Positions 22,885 to 41,918 are shown, counted from the first letter of the stretch. The stretch: 49,644 nucleotides of DNA from Chromera velia (GCA_018398765.1 JAHBMJ010000064.1:2501-52144), one strand, 5' to 3'. The notes: a model not told the origin generated them from the sequence alone. Translations and numbers: made by a program.

Positions 22885-25671
22885 CCCCAACCCTGTCGGA
22901 CGCTTTGTTCAATTAATGACATCAAGCATTCTTTAATTTGTGTGTTTTGTACATTCATTCTAGTGCCGAAGAAGTCCCTTTGAAACTTGAACGTTCCGTC
23001 AGCTCCGAGTCTCGTGCAGCTCTTAATAAACATCTGTCAACGAGCACCCACCATGAGCGCTATGCAGGCCATTGCTGGATTCGATCGCTACGAGCCTACG
23101 ACCATCGGTTTCAAGTTGCGTGCTGGACTATGCTAGACATCGCACTTTTGACATTGGTGTCCGCTACTCTGACGTCATGCAGTGTCCCTCACTGCTCTTC
23201 GTTTGTGGTATACGTTGGCTGTCGGCCCAGTGTCGGGTTCAGTCCTCGGTTTAGTCAAATGATATGATGATGATCATCAGATCATGATGATCGCCATAGC
23301 CACCGGCCTATTCCTGGGCTTCTAAGGTTAGATGGGGTATGCAGAAAACTCGAAATTTTCGTTCTGCGCTCTTGCTTATCGAATACTTAAGACGTTGTAT
23401 CAGTAGCTTCGGCCATCATCCTCGCCGCCGCCATCATTTTTTTATTTTTTTTTCTTTTATTTCATTGAACTTATGATGATTAAAGTGCTAAAATACGCAT
23501 GTATTAAACTTATCCTTGCATAGAGAATCTGTGCTAGATCAAAGATTTTTAGGCTTTAAATTAGATTTTTTAAAAAATATATTTTTCTTCTCCACTTAGG
23601 GGGTTCCCCCCTTTTTTATGTGCAACGCCTAAGTTCTAACTTTTCTTCTTACTGTAATTTTTTTTTTTTGAGTTTCTTATTTTTTTTTTTTATAACTTAA
23701 TTATAGTAACATCTTTTTACAAATTTAGTTCACTTTCATACATTTTCATTGAAATTCAACATGCATATTTCGTTTTTATTCCAGGCCCCCCCGGCCTAGC
23801 GGCCCTAGCCCCCGGTTTGGAAAGCTAACCTCAGGCTGGCAGACAACAAAGACATATGGGCACATTCTTTGAAAATGCGCCTGAATCGTGCGTCGAATCC
23901 TGCGGGGCAGAAAGAGAACTGCAAAGCACATGCATATACTTGATGGTCAAACCAATGAAGAAAAAGCACTGCGTATGCAAAAGAGGTGGCAATGTTTGGA
24001 ACGTGACGCCTCACTTGTCTGATCGGCAAACCAATTTAAATCTTCTCAGTCAGCTCCCCCGTCTGTCTGTCTGTCTGCCTGTCTGTCTGTCTGTCTTTCT
24101 GTCTGTCTGTCTGTCCTCCCCTCTGCTCTGTTCGTCCGACCCACACGCAAGCCTTCTCATCCTCTCTGGCTCGATCATTCTAGAATTAACCCTCCCTACG
24201 GATGCCCATTCGTGCGTCAAGGCAGAATCGTCTACGCGTATTTGCCAAGAATCGCATTTCAACTTCAATTCGATCAGTCTTGCAGTCTGAGGAGAGAGAT
24301 GGAAGGCATCGTGGAAAGAGAGAAGGGAAAGAAGCGGGAAGAGAATATCCTCCCCAGAGACAGGCAAGAAGGAAGAGAAACTACCAGGGAGGCGAGAAGA
24401 GGGAGAGAGAGCAGATGCTTGCACGCGAAGGGGCCAGCAGAAAAGGCCCCCACACACCCGCATCCTGAAAGAAGGGGGAAAAGTACGTGACAATCTAAGA
24501 ACGCAGACAGAAAAAACACGGATGCGCAGGCACGCCGACATTCTCGTGAGTCCCTTTCTGACCAAATGCGTGCCTGAATCAGTCTATGTGCACACTCATC
24601 TGACGCACGCATGCATGCAAGCATACGAACGGTCCCGGAAAGCATGAGTGTCGTTTTCACTGCATGTACCACCATCCCACTCCAGCTCGTTGATGGGGGC
24701 CCGCCCAGTGGTGACTGAAGCAAACTCTGTAGCTTTCTTTGGTGGAGCTCCTACTCATTGGCTCCTGGCAGTCTTCTTTCTTCACTGTCTCAACCGAGCT
24801 TTCTGAACTTGCCTATCTCTTTCTTGTTCTCTATCTATGGTACACGGGCTTGTGCCATTCGATCTTTCGAAACGGGCGTTTGAGGAACTTCAGAGGAAGT
24901 GACTCGTTCTGTTGTATGCAGGAAGATAAACAGACAGACAGAGACACAGACAGAGTATATGTTTCTCCTTCTTCCCTTCCTTTTCTTCATGAACACAACA
25001 GAGAAAAAGAAAGAAAGGACAAAGACAGACAGACAGACAGACAGACAGAGAGACATGCAGAATCACGGGAGACACAATGGAAGAAGACATCTTTGTTCCG
25101 CCCCGTTGACTTTAAATTGTCTCATCTCCCTCATTTTCTTTCTACTTCCTCCCCCCACTACATGCACACAGATGGTCATTTCCTCATTCCATCCATCCAG
25201 ACACTCACCCGTCCACCCCGCCACAAGGTCATCCACCCGTCCATCTGGCAATTGGATGCCTCGACCGAAGCATCTGCGCGCTCCACTTCAAGCGAGAAAG
25301 AAGAAACTCTGCCTACACTGCGTGACGCCTAGCAAATACGAAGACCCTGGAAAAATCTGTCTGACTGCGTGCCAACCGGCAAATGGGAATGAGAAAGAAA
25401 ACGTCTGCCGAAACTGCGTGCCATCTGGCAAGTAAGAAGGATAAAGAAAACGTGTGTGGCTGACAGCCACTTAGGAAAGGAAAAGGAGAAAGCATCTGTC
25501 TGACTGCGTGCCACCTGGCAAAGGGGAAGGAACTCTGCCTAAGCCGCGGGACACTTGGCAAAGAAGAAGGAGAAAGAGAAACTAGAAATGGCCAAGCTCT
25601 GTCTAACTGCTTAATTGCCGTTCGGCAACCGAGAAGAGAGAAAGTTCGTCTATCTGACCGGTCTCTTTTGA
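22885..25671. other. Intergenic interval without supported gene
   Basis: 22885-23050 is probably 3' UTR of the upstream membrane protein. 23260-23790 is an AT-rich island with poly-T runs and GATGATCAT-like palindromes. 23856-24290 (+) is open from a real ATG, but its middle is GTCT repeat and it has no recognisable domain. 24900-25060 carries ACAG repeats, and 25305-25660 is the minisatellite listed separately. Confidence 0.5.
25305..25660. repeat. Degenerate ~46-bp minisatellite 3' of the F-box/kelch gene
   Basis: About seven diverged units built on ACTGCGTGCCACCTGGCAAA followed by a GA-rich spacer and a CTCTGTCT-like segment (good units near 25365, 25411, 25503). On the minus strand the units translate to recurring RWHAV-like peptides, but no splice site or start makes this coding. 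It ends a few bases beyond the stop codon of the minus-strand gene. Confidence 0.8.
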
Positions 25672-28600
25672 TCAAGGCCAGTCGAAGTCACTGATTTCGA
25701 AGTCCTCGTCCTCATCATCGTTCACAATTACACCGGAGCGATAACGGAGGCTGGGGGGAATCTGCCGGAGAAGGGGAGCAAAAGCTCTCCCTCCGAGAAA
25801 TCGAAGAAAATGAGACTGCGGGGAGGGCTCTGGGACAGGAGGGTCAAAATTCAGCGCATCTGAAAATGTCTTTCCGCCATTATCCGCCCACAGAGCGGAA
25901 AGACTCTCCTCCCCCGACCCATGTGCGAGTAGATCACGCACTCGGAACGCTTCCTCGAGGGAGATTGCGGCCACAGTGTCAATGCACGCATTCGTCGTCA
26001 CCGCGCCTCCTCTCTGCTCCTTCTCCCCTCCGTCTGCAGATTTCTCTTCATTCTGTGAGGCCAGAGAGGTTTCCTGCACATTAACGGGAGAAAAAGAAGA
26101 TGCAGTCGCACAGAAGGAACGAGAGACTGCATCCTCGCAGTGGTTGACGAACCTCGCTCATCACTCACACACTCACTCAATTCACTCAAGGACTCACGCA
26201 CCCACTCTCTGAGGTTTACTCAAAGACGACGGAAACCCTTCACTTTCCTAGATTCACTAATGGACATTTTCCATCTGTGAATCTTGTCCATCGGACTTGT
26301 TTTTCTTTGTTCCAACCCTGCACAACCTGAAGGTTCACTCTCTGCCCTTGCAATCTCCCCCTGTATTTCTTGCATTGCCTTGCTTCTGCTGTTACCGTTC
26401 CATTTCCTCACCTCCCTTTTCCTCCGTTTCTTCCTTTCCTTCACTATTTCATTCATTATTTTCATTTTCGCATTCCTGTCACACGTCCCTTTTTTCTCCA
26501 CTGACCCTCCTGTATCTGCCCGTGGTTCCTGCAGCGTCCTCCTCTCCCTTCGGATTCTCACCCCCCTCCTCTTCCTCTCGCAGTCGTACGGCCGCCTTGA
26601 CACGGGACCTGAGAGGGTCCACAACCGAGAGCAAGTGGAGATCACCGAACGTCCCCAGCACACGATGCCACCCACCGAAGATGATCACCTCTGTGCCTGT
26701 GAACACTCCACCGTGGAAAGCACGAGGAGCGGGAAGTCGGAGACGGGGGGGGGTTGTTGCGGTGGTGTTCGAAGAGGAAGGGGAGGGGCGAGGGCGGAGC
26801 CTCATGAAGGCGGTCTGTTGAGGCCGAGGCTGGGGAGTTCTCTCTTCTTCAACAGCTGCTTTGGCAGGGGGACTCTCTTTTGTTGCACCCCCGTCGCCTT
26901 CCTCCCTCTCGTTCTTCCTCACCTTCGGAGGCGACCTTCCTTCTTCAGCAGGCGTGCTGCTGCCTCCTGCTGTAGTCGAAGAGGAAGACGAGGAAGAGGA
27001 AGTTGTCTTTGAGAGTGTTCGCTTCAGAACGTGGGGATACGGAGAAGAAAGACAAGAGGGGAACATTGAAATTTTGTCTGAATGTGCCTCGGTCGACATC
27101 TTCGCACTGTCCCGGAAAGTTGTCCGGGAAAGAGAAAAAGAAAAGGGCACAGAGTCAACCAACCGAACCCCGTCAAGTCTCCACATACTCTCTCCATTTG
27201 AAGGAATCTCAAGACGGCACAGAGCATTGCTCCCCCCTCTGTTCCCCCCAAAATAAATCACACGCTCTCCTGCCACAACAGCCACGTGGCCCCTCCCAAG
27301 GGAACGACGCAGCTGATGCCCCGAGGGGACGCCCGCGTCCACACGCTCCCATCTGAGGGGAGTCCACCCAACCACGCTTGGCCCCGTTACGCTGTCCCGG
27401 GAAGTTGTCCCGGAAAGAGAAGAAGAAGAAGAAGAAGGCCCGACGGCCCCTGTCTCCCCCTCCACCCCAGGAAAATGGGGACCAGGTTGGAGATCAAGCC
27501 GCCAGATGTCCGTCAGGTCGTCCCCCCCCCTGGGAACATTTGTGCCTGTCCCCCCCCCAGCAAGAATGATGTACCTGCACGGAGGCAGATGCATGCGAGA
27601 GTATTTCAAAACAAGGAAGCACCAAACGAAAAAGAAGCGTTAACTTAGGAAGGGGTGTGTTCTCGAAGAGAAAGGTCAAGACCGATGTCATGAGAGTGGA
27701 AAAAAGATTAGAACGTCGAAAGAAACGAAGAAAGAAAGAAAGCAAAAAAGGTTGTAATTCTTCAAAAGCTCTTTGTCAAAGAACAAGAACAAGAGCAAAA
27801 ACGATTGGGTCTACAGATCGGTTTGCGTTGTGAAGAGATGAGCAAAACAAATCTGAGAGCAAAAAGAGCACGCGTGCGTCCAACAGTCTGCTCATCGTTG
27901 CTTAGCGGCTGTATCGCTTCTACAGGTGGAAGAGAATGAAGCAATCATTTCTTCTTCGACTATTCTTACCGCGCTTCCTGCCTACGTCATGTGGATCACG
28001 GGCCGACCTTCCATCTGGGCTGAGCACTGCGGAATGTGCATTTCTTGCCTGGGGCCTCTCGCCTGAGGGGTCGATGAGTGCATTGGCTTCTCTCGCGTCC
28101 ACCCATCTGAGTGAAGCACAGCAGAAAAAATCTGCTCTGTTAGAAGGGCCATCCGTCTCCCTCTCCACGTACATCGCGTTGTCTCCTGGCTCTGCAGGGT
28201 ACTCCCCTGCATTCATGCGTGGGGTGCATGCGTGCAGTGACGCGATTGATTCATAATAAAAACGTACATACATACATACAGACATCTGGTGATGTGATGT
28301 GTACTTTCACACGGCACGACCCGTGTATTTCAGCAGTCAGAGTACTCATTCAAATTGAGACATGCGGATACACTTTACACAGAAAACACAGACACTCGAC
28401 ATACACACGGCGTTCACCGTCGATCTCTCCATGTTTGTACCCCCCCCCCCCNNCCCCCCCCCCCCCCAAAAAAAAAACTGACCAGCTCCACGGACGTGCT
28501 CTTCCATCTCATCCCCGTCCCCATCATCTTCTCTCGCTCCTCTCCGCCCCTCCCGATTTCCTCCGAACATCAGGACAAACCCTTTCGGGAATCGTTCACA

Positions 28601-29557
28601 CGACCGAGGGACAAAAGTCAAGGACGCAAACGCAACCCCGAAACCCAAACAACCCGAACCCCCACCGGACCCGACGGCTTCCCACGCCGCACTCCACTGC
28701 GGCGAGGAGAGACCCACTCCACCGCTCCGTGAGGCCGGGGGCTGGGGGGGTCTCATGAACGGACAACCACCCCCTTCTTGGCCTCCAGTACCTCTTTCTC
28801 CGCCCTCCCCGTCTCCCTTTTCCTCTTCCCCGTCTCCCCTCTCCTTCGCCTGCTGCTGCTGTTTCAGACGAAGAACAGACCAGTCGTCAGACTCACCGAA
28901 GTACCCCCCCGACAGGTACCCCCCCACAATCAGAAAACGGTTTTCTCCGATGGGTGCCAGACTCTGACCGTACGAACGACGGGGGGGACGACCCTCGATG
29001 GTGACGCGCGTCCACCCGCCTCCTTCTCGCTTCTCTTTTTTCTTCCCCGACTTCTTTTTACCGTCTCCCGTCTCCTCCCCCTTCTCCGTCTCCTGCCGCC
29101 AGAGATCCTTGACAGAACGCACGAACAGATCGTTACAGGGCCCAAACCGCCCCCACCCCCCGTAGAGGAAAAGCCACTCTCTCGAATCGTCCAGGAACAG
29201 AGAAGCCGTCTCCCTCGCCAAGTCCTCATTGGTGTTTTCTTCAATCTTTCCGAAACTCATTGCTCGGCCTTCCTGAAGAAGTGAGAGACGGCGACATGCG
29301 TCTCTCCAGACCTCTCCCGGAAGGCTCAGACCGTCTCTCTCCACCGCCTTCCAAAGCAAGGGTGACAGTACATCCGGCCCCCCTTCACCTCGAAGAGACA
29401 AGTACCGATCCTTCCAGAATTCCCCCGTCTCCGCAGGCTTTAGAAGCCCCTGTGTCCTTTGACTGCACTGCTCGAAAGACGCAATTTCTTTCAGTGCCAG
29501 GAAGTGAAAGATGGGGAGGAAAACGTGGTCCTCGACTTCGTCGGAAAGAAATAACAT
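25672..29557 (-). CDS. F-box / kelch-repeat protein (4 exons)
   Basis: Exons, sense order: 29557-28483, 28206-28008, 27574-26506, 26073-25672; 914 codons plus stop with matching phases. An N-terminal F-box-like segment (about residues 10-50: DHVFLPIFHFLALKEIASF..C...) is followed by kelch blades: WLFLYGGWGRFGPCNDL, PPRRSYGQSL..FLIVGGYLSGGY, FPKGFVLMFGGNR, PQARNAHSAVLSPDGRYIILAGGG (split by introns), RGHVAVVAGERVIYFGGN, PRAFHGGVFTGTEVIIFGG. F-box/kelch proteins are SCF ubiquitin-ligase substrate receptors; the substrate here is unknown. Low-complexity insertions (KKK/EGG-rich, Ser-rich, Glu-rich) separate the blades. The C-terminal exon ends in an acidic DDEDEDFEISDFDWP tail. ATG 29557 is the first ATG of the open frame. 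Intron 1 contains a 2-base gap in a homopolymer, which does not touch the exons. Confidence 0.85.
28440..28477. other. polyC/polyA homopolymer with 2-base assembly gap
   Basis: C run interrupted by NN at 28452-28453, then a run of A, immediately downstream (sense) of the F-box/kelch exon 1 donor at 28482-28481. Homopolymer length is certainly unresolved. Confidence 0.95.
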
Positions 29558-30043
29558 TTTTCTTCGATCGAAGACTTTTACCAACACGTTCAGCTGATTC
29601 TCTGTTTGGACAAAAAGGACAGGCAGGAAGAACGCCTTCCCAGACAGACAAAGCTCTGTAAGGTACCTTGCTCGCCTTAAATCTTAGGAGCGAAGTCGAA
29701 AATTGAGCAGATCAAGAGAGAGCTGTCAGTGCTCGTTTCCCACAGTCTGACACTCTGGAGACTGCTACTAAAAGGTAGACAAAGGTGCAGATGAACGAGT
29801 TGGAGGCCAGATGCCGAAAATCGACGAGACAACCAGGAACAACTGTGACGTGCAACTGTTTGACAGTGTTTGTTTTGCAAAGCCACCCTTTGTCTCGCAG
29901 CGACTCACACATGATCATGAACTGACTTTCGCATGGTGCAGCAGCCGCAATCAGCCCCAGTCCGCCACAGTGTTCGTAAAAAAGGGATTCTGCACCAACG
30001 CGGTCCATACGCGGTTCACACAGTTGCCCCGGCAGGCCCGGAT
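29558..30043. other. 5' flank of the F-box/kelch gene
   Basis: No gene supported. Presumed promoter and 5' UTR of the minus-strand F-box/kelch gene. The plus-strand frame that runs through 29811-30287 enters the 548-bp repeat and has no recognisable domain. Confidence 0.4.
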
Positions 30044-30591
30044 ATACCAGATTCACCCATACTTTGCCCACTTTCGCACTGCCTTCCGGGGCCGCCCATG
30101 CATGCATTTGTCTACTGTCTCTTTTCTGGCTGGAGAGATCGTGCAAAGTCGAGGCAGGGGCAGATCTTGGGTCAGAGCTCAAGTGACCAAATGGGGGTCT
30201 CCAAAGTTGCTGATTACATCTTTGAGGTCGGGGGGGTCCATAGAACAGCCTTTTCTATCAAATTTTTATTGGAATGATAAGAACTGAAAGATTTGCCCAT
30301 CCGTCTCCCTGCATGCCCCTCTGTTCATGTGTGTCGCTTTCCTCTTTCTGCAGAGCACCCACCAGACCGTCCACCCGGGAGGCTGACGACTCTTTTCTCT
30401 CTCTAGGTTAAATTGAGGAATCCTGAGCTGTGACTGAGGCAGTGCACGCTTCTTGTAGGCTGCAATGCATGAGTGCCCCCTCACTTTTGGGCAGGCTCTT
30501 TGCATAGATTTATCTGGAGTTTTTTCAAACTTTGTATGTTTAGGTGGAGGACCCGAAACCCCGGTGGGCAAAGTATGGTGAAATATACGGT
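30044..30591. mobile_element. 548-bp repeat with inverted ends, copy 1 (MITE-like)
   Basis: Nearly identical to 30888-31435 (offset 844). The left end contains TTCACCCATACTTTGCCCAC and the right end carries its near reverse complement (GTGGGCAAAGTATGGTGAA, 30564-30582), giving imperfect terminal inverted repeats of about 20 bp. No transposase is visible, so if mobile it is non-autonomous. Confidence 0.6.
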
Positions 30592-30887
30592 GTGCTCGTT
30601 TGTTTCTCTTCCTTGGCTAAATCTACTAGCAGCAAGGGCCTGTCACTCAGTGTGTGTATTGGTGCATGCATGCCCTCTGCAGGTCCACTCCCTCGGCATC
30701 TCCCCTCTCCTCTGCTAGACGTGCCCCCCCCTCTATATCTTTCATTCTGCTCTATGTGGCTGTGCCGTGGTCTCATAGCCAGAGATGGTGTTTTTTGTTT
30801 TCCGTATACTATGAGACCCTTTCTTATTCATATGCCGTCCCTGCCTCCTGCCTCCTTCTATGACCTCCTATACGAATTTTTCTTCAG
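30592..30887. other. Unique 296-bp spacer between the two 548-bp repeats
   Basis: CT-rich sequence not shared with the repeats; no gene or structure recognised. Confidence 0.5.
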
Positions 30888-31435
30888 ATACCAGATTCAC
30901 CCATACTTTGCCTACTTTCGCACTGCCTTCCGGGGCCGCCCGTGCATACATTTGTCTGCCGTCTCTTTTCTGGCTGGAGAGATTGTGCAAAGTCGAGGCA
31001 GGGGCAGATCTTGGGTCAGAGCTCAAGTGACCAAATGGGGGTCTCCAAAGTTGCTGATTATATCTTTGAGGTCGGGGGGGTCCATAGAACAGCCTTTTCT
31101 ATCAAATTTTTATTGGAATGATAAGAACTGAAAGATTTGCCCATCCGTCTCCCTGCATGCCCCTCTGTTCATGTGTGTCGCTTTCCTCTTTCTGCAGAGC
31201 ACCCACCAGACCGTCCACCCGGGAGGCTGACGACTCTTTTCTCTCTCTAGGTTAAATTGAGGAATCCTAAGCTGTGACTGAGGCAGTGCACGCTTCTTGT
31301 AGGCTGCAATGCATGAGTGCCCCCTCACTTTTGGGCAGGCTCTTTACATAGATTTATCTGGAGTTTTTTCAAACTTTGTATGTTTAGGTGGAGGACCCGA
31401 AACTTCGGTGGGCAAAGTATGGTGAAATATACGGT
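30888..31435. mobile_element. 548-bp repeat with inverted ends, copy 2 (MITE-like)
   Basis: Same orientation and boundaries as copy 1, with a handful of substitutions (for example near 30916 and 31404). The two copies share ends exactly, while the flanks differ, so the unit is real. An 80-residue plus-strand frame is conserved between copies, as expected for recent duplicates, but is not recognisable. Confidence 0.6.
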
Positions 31436-32640
31436 ACATGCGCATAACAGCGCGTTCCGAAATCATCCGAAATCAATCACGCGCAGCCGCGCGGCCACGC
31501 ATATTAATTAATACATGCCGCGGCCGCATCGATCCATGCATGCCGGGCCACGCGCCTGCATGCGGCGCGCTGCCTTTCAAGACAGCTATATAGCGCGCAT
31601 AACAAAACCCTCAATCACAATTTCAATTTTTTTCGCAATTTCAAGCCTTCGCTTAATAAGAATCCAAAAATACAGCCTCAACTTTCAAGCGGATCTTACG
31701 TTCAGGGAGGTAGTGCAAACTTTGCAGACTCTACTCCAGTCTCAATATATCTGAATATCTAAGTAACAGACTAAGTTGACAATAGATGACAGTTAATGAC
31801 AGTAGACTTGCTACTTTATACTACATCTGATATAAACAGATACAACCTATTATATTAAAAACTCTATTTAATCGATTCACATATTTCCTATTATATTTAA
31901 AAATTGAAATTAATTCACATTTAAAACAGGTTAAAATTGAGAGAATTTAAGAAAATTAAAATAAATTGGAACTTTTGTTTCCATTTATTTCATTAATTTT
32001 AGTTAATTTCAAGAAAAAAATTAAAAACTTATTTAAACTTATTCTTTTCTTTTAAAAACTTCTTAAAAGTCTGACGTTTTATGAAAGTTTATGTAAAAAA
32101 CTATATCTTCAGATTTTTTATCTTCATGCATGCATGATTAATTAATTAATCGCTAGATTAATCGATCGATTAATTGATTAATGGTACATTAATAGTATAT
32201 AAACACTAACTACAAAAGGGCAATGGTTAGCAATGGTGCTTAGAGGGGCACCAATAAATTACTTATTATACTATAGGTTTTACTGAGTTTATCATAACTT
32301 TGTATAGAGATTAATCCTCCCTAGAATCCTCCATGAAATATGATCGGGAATTCCGATTTCCGATTTGCAATTTACCCAATTTTCCATTTGACATTTGAAA
32401 ATGTTTGAAAAGCACATAAATTTATATATGACTTAATAGCCAATCGGATTTATGTATCAAATTTGACCTTGAACTATAACTCTGAACCCAATTTTCACAA
32501 CTCAGTGTTAAACTCACAAGAAATCAGCGTTTAAAACTGGGTTTAAAATATCATTTTTCCTGCATTCATTTTGAATCTAGCTAGTGCACCAACATTAAGG
32601 GTTGATGTTTTATATACTAGGCCATAGATGATCACGTATC
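31436..32640. other. Palindrome-rich patch followed by AT-rich island
   Basis: 31436-31600 is dense in short perfect palindromes (TTAATTAA 31504, CCGCGG 31518, GCGGCCGC 31520, ATCGAT 31528, ATGCAT 31536). 31610-32640 is strongly AT-rich with a TTAATTAATTAAT / TTAATCGATCGATTAA palindrome cluster about 32136-32180. No coding frame above 80 codons is credible. Confidence 0.6.
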
Positions 32641-32994
32641 TCACGCATCCAAAAACCGGAAGCCGGCGGAAGGGCTCATGCATCATCAAAGGATCTCCCA
32701 GAGCTGCGACAGTGTCACCCCTTCCTGCATGCATGCAAAGGGGACGCAAGAGATCAGGTAAAGCAGAAAAGGACACTCCAACGAGTGAAACGAATTATCG
32801 ATCGAAGTGCGCCTAGCTTTACGGAGGATGATATTCGTCTGAGGGCAGCCGTATCTCAAGCAAAGGCAAAGGACCACAAAGAGAGACTGTTGCACGCAAT
32901 TCAAGAGGCAGACCCGGAGACAACACACAAATCACAGGCATACGCAAGTTCCGTGAAACGAAAATACAGCCAGCATATTAATCAGGACTGAACA
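32629..32994 (+). CDS. Hypothetical open frame, possible orphan exon
   Basis: Open from the stop before 32629 to a TAA/TGA near 32989-32991, about 120 codons without an ATG; the first plausible alternative start is GTG at 32785. The second half (PSFTEDDIRLRAAVSQAKAK and on) is charged, helical and of ordinary codon composition, unlike its AT-rich surroundings, so it may be an exon or a gene remnant. I do not recognise it. It lies tail-to-tail with BBS5, 80 bases beyond its stop. Confidence 0.2.
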
Positions 32995-33070
32995 GAAGTG
33001 AACATGCAGAGTTCTCAAAATCTTTCATGTCCCTGACCTCCCACTCGCTTTCTCATTCTCATTCTCATTC

Positions 33071-40214
<7,144 letters not shown>

Positions 40215-40936
40215 TGCCCTGGTGACTGAATCAGGAGACGGATACGCATCAGCATGTTAGAGAGTCAGCAACAATCGCGAACAAAGACATTAAAGGCGAC
40301 ACAAACCATGCGTGGCAGAGCGCCAACCCTCACTGTGACACCAGGGCTCTGTCGCACAGTAAGGAGTGTCTGGCATAAGGAAATCTTGAAGCACGATTTA
40401 ACACTGAGCGCCCATGAGCGCCATATGAGCACCCTTCCTTGCATCATGCACGTGCTGCAGGCAAATTTTTGGAGCCAGCCATAGCCAGCCGCCAGCCGCG
40501 CCCATTTAAATTTTGGAGCCAGCCGCCAGCATGCCGCCAGCGGCCCACTTTTGAAACCAGCAGCCCCTTAATTTTTGGACGCAGCGTGTTGTGCCGGCCG
40601 CACGATGCCGGCCGCGCGAGCTAGCCATATGTGTCTGACCTTCGTGCACTATTGTCGACCTCCCCAACTAGCAGAAACGTACAGAAACGTGAGCAGTGGT
40701 CAACTCCTAACTTGCATTGCTGGCATTCACGACATGCGTACTGAGCACGCATAAGTACATGTATCAGAGACTGCGATCGGTGCTTGCTGTGTCGCCTTAC
40801 CGACAGAGTTGTCGACCCAGGGAGCATTCATTTGCTCCTATATTCACTCCTGCATCGTGAAGTAAAGAGAAAAACAAAAGAGAGAATTCCCATTGAAAGT
40901 CCCTTCTTGCCTGTATACCTGCAAGCAAAAAAGCAG

Positions 40937-41918
40937 AAGAACCCCCTTGTCCATGCACCATTGAAAGACCTCAGGCTCCGGGCTGCGTTGCTGCATCGAT
41001 TCTGTCTCCATGGAGAGAGGGGGGCTCAGTCTGCAGGTAGACGGTGGGTTTGCTTGCAACCTCTTCTTCACGGATCTGTCTGCCCCTCGCTATGCGTGGA
41101 CTACATGAAAGGTGCATACATGCCTATCACATGGAATCCGTGCATGCATGCACGCAGCTATCTGCGGGGAAGGTGAAGGTGAAGCAGTGCAAGACCCCAC
41201 GCAGGCGCACGAAAATGAAGAGATCCTCCAAGAGAACGAGACGGGAGCGCCTGAGATATGCATTCTCCTCGAGAACGAGACGGGAGCGCCTGAGATATGC
41301 ATTCTCCTCAAAGATTCGAGACCATCCTCTGAGGTCACTCGCTGTCTTTCTGTCTGCCTATACGTCCTTTTCTTCCTCTAGGTGCCTGGCCAACTCGTCT
41401 GCATCCCTGTTGCCTATTCACGTGCTGTCTGTCTTTCCATCCAGTACGGATGCATGCGTGGGCGGTTACCTCGCACATGAACTCCTCGATCATCCGCGCT
41501 CCTTCTCCCTTTTGTCTTGCTTCACTTGTCTGTTCAGAGGGTCATCACATGAGTGCATCTATACTCAGGGTGCATGTACACCCTGCATGTGCCACTCATT
41601 CCTCTCAAACCTCCCTCCCACACACCCACGGCCACAAGAGCAACTGCAGTGCACGTCTTGCATTCAGTCACTGTGTGGGTGGGGGGGGTTGTATCCATCT
41701 TTCTTTACTGAAGTGTCTTCTTGTTTCTGCTTCTCCACTCCTCGCCGAGCGCAGATCTAACATTGATCGATACAGCCCTCACCTTGACGTCGTGTTGGTT
41801 TGTTACTTTTCAACTCATGCATGCACGCATGCATGCATGTATGCAGGCCGTCTCTTCATTCTTGAGGAGACGGGACACGTTTGGGATCGCGTGGTTGATC
41901 TGTGTCTTCATTCGGAAG
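40937..41918 (+). CDS. Putative plus-strand exons of an unrecognised gene
   Basis: Segments 40937-41036, 41158-41333 and 41847-41918 join without a stop (phases 1 and 0). The middle one is acidic (GEGEGEAVQDPTQAHENEEI) and contains a perfect in-frame 39-bp duplication encoding ENETGAPEICILL twice. The third donor, AAG/GTCGGC, is followed by GGCA repeats as is typical of introns in this window. No ATG or family is identified; a minus-strand reading of the duplication is also open, so this stays tentative. Confidence 0.25.
41232..41309. repeat. 39-bp perfect tandem duplication
   Basis: Units 41232-41270 and 41271-41309 are identical; 39 is a multiple of 3 so the frame is kept on both strands. 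Confidence 0.95.

Noticed and set aside
28346-29587. Continuous F-box/kelch exon 1 reading through the N-containing G/C homopolymer
   Set aside because: A GTCAGT donor at 28482 joins in phase to a kelch-encoding exon at 28206, whereas read-through gives only poly-Gly and unrelated residues.
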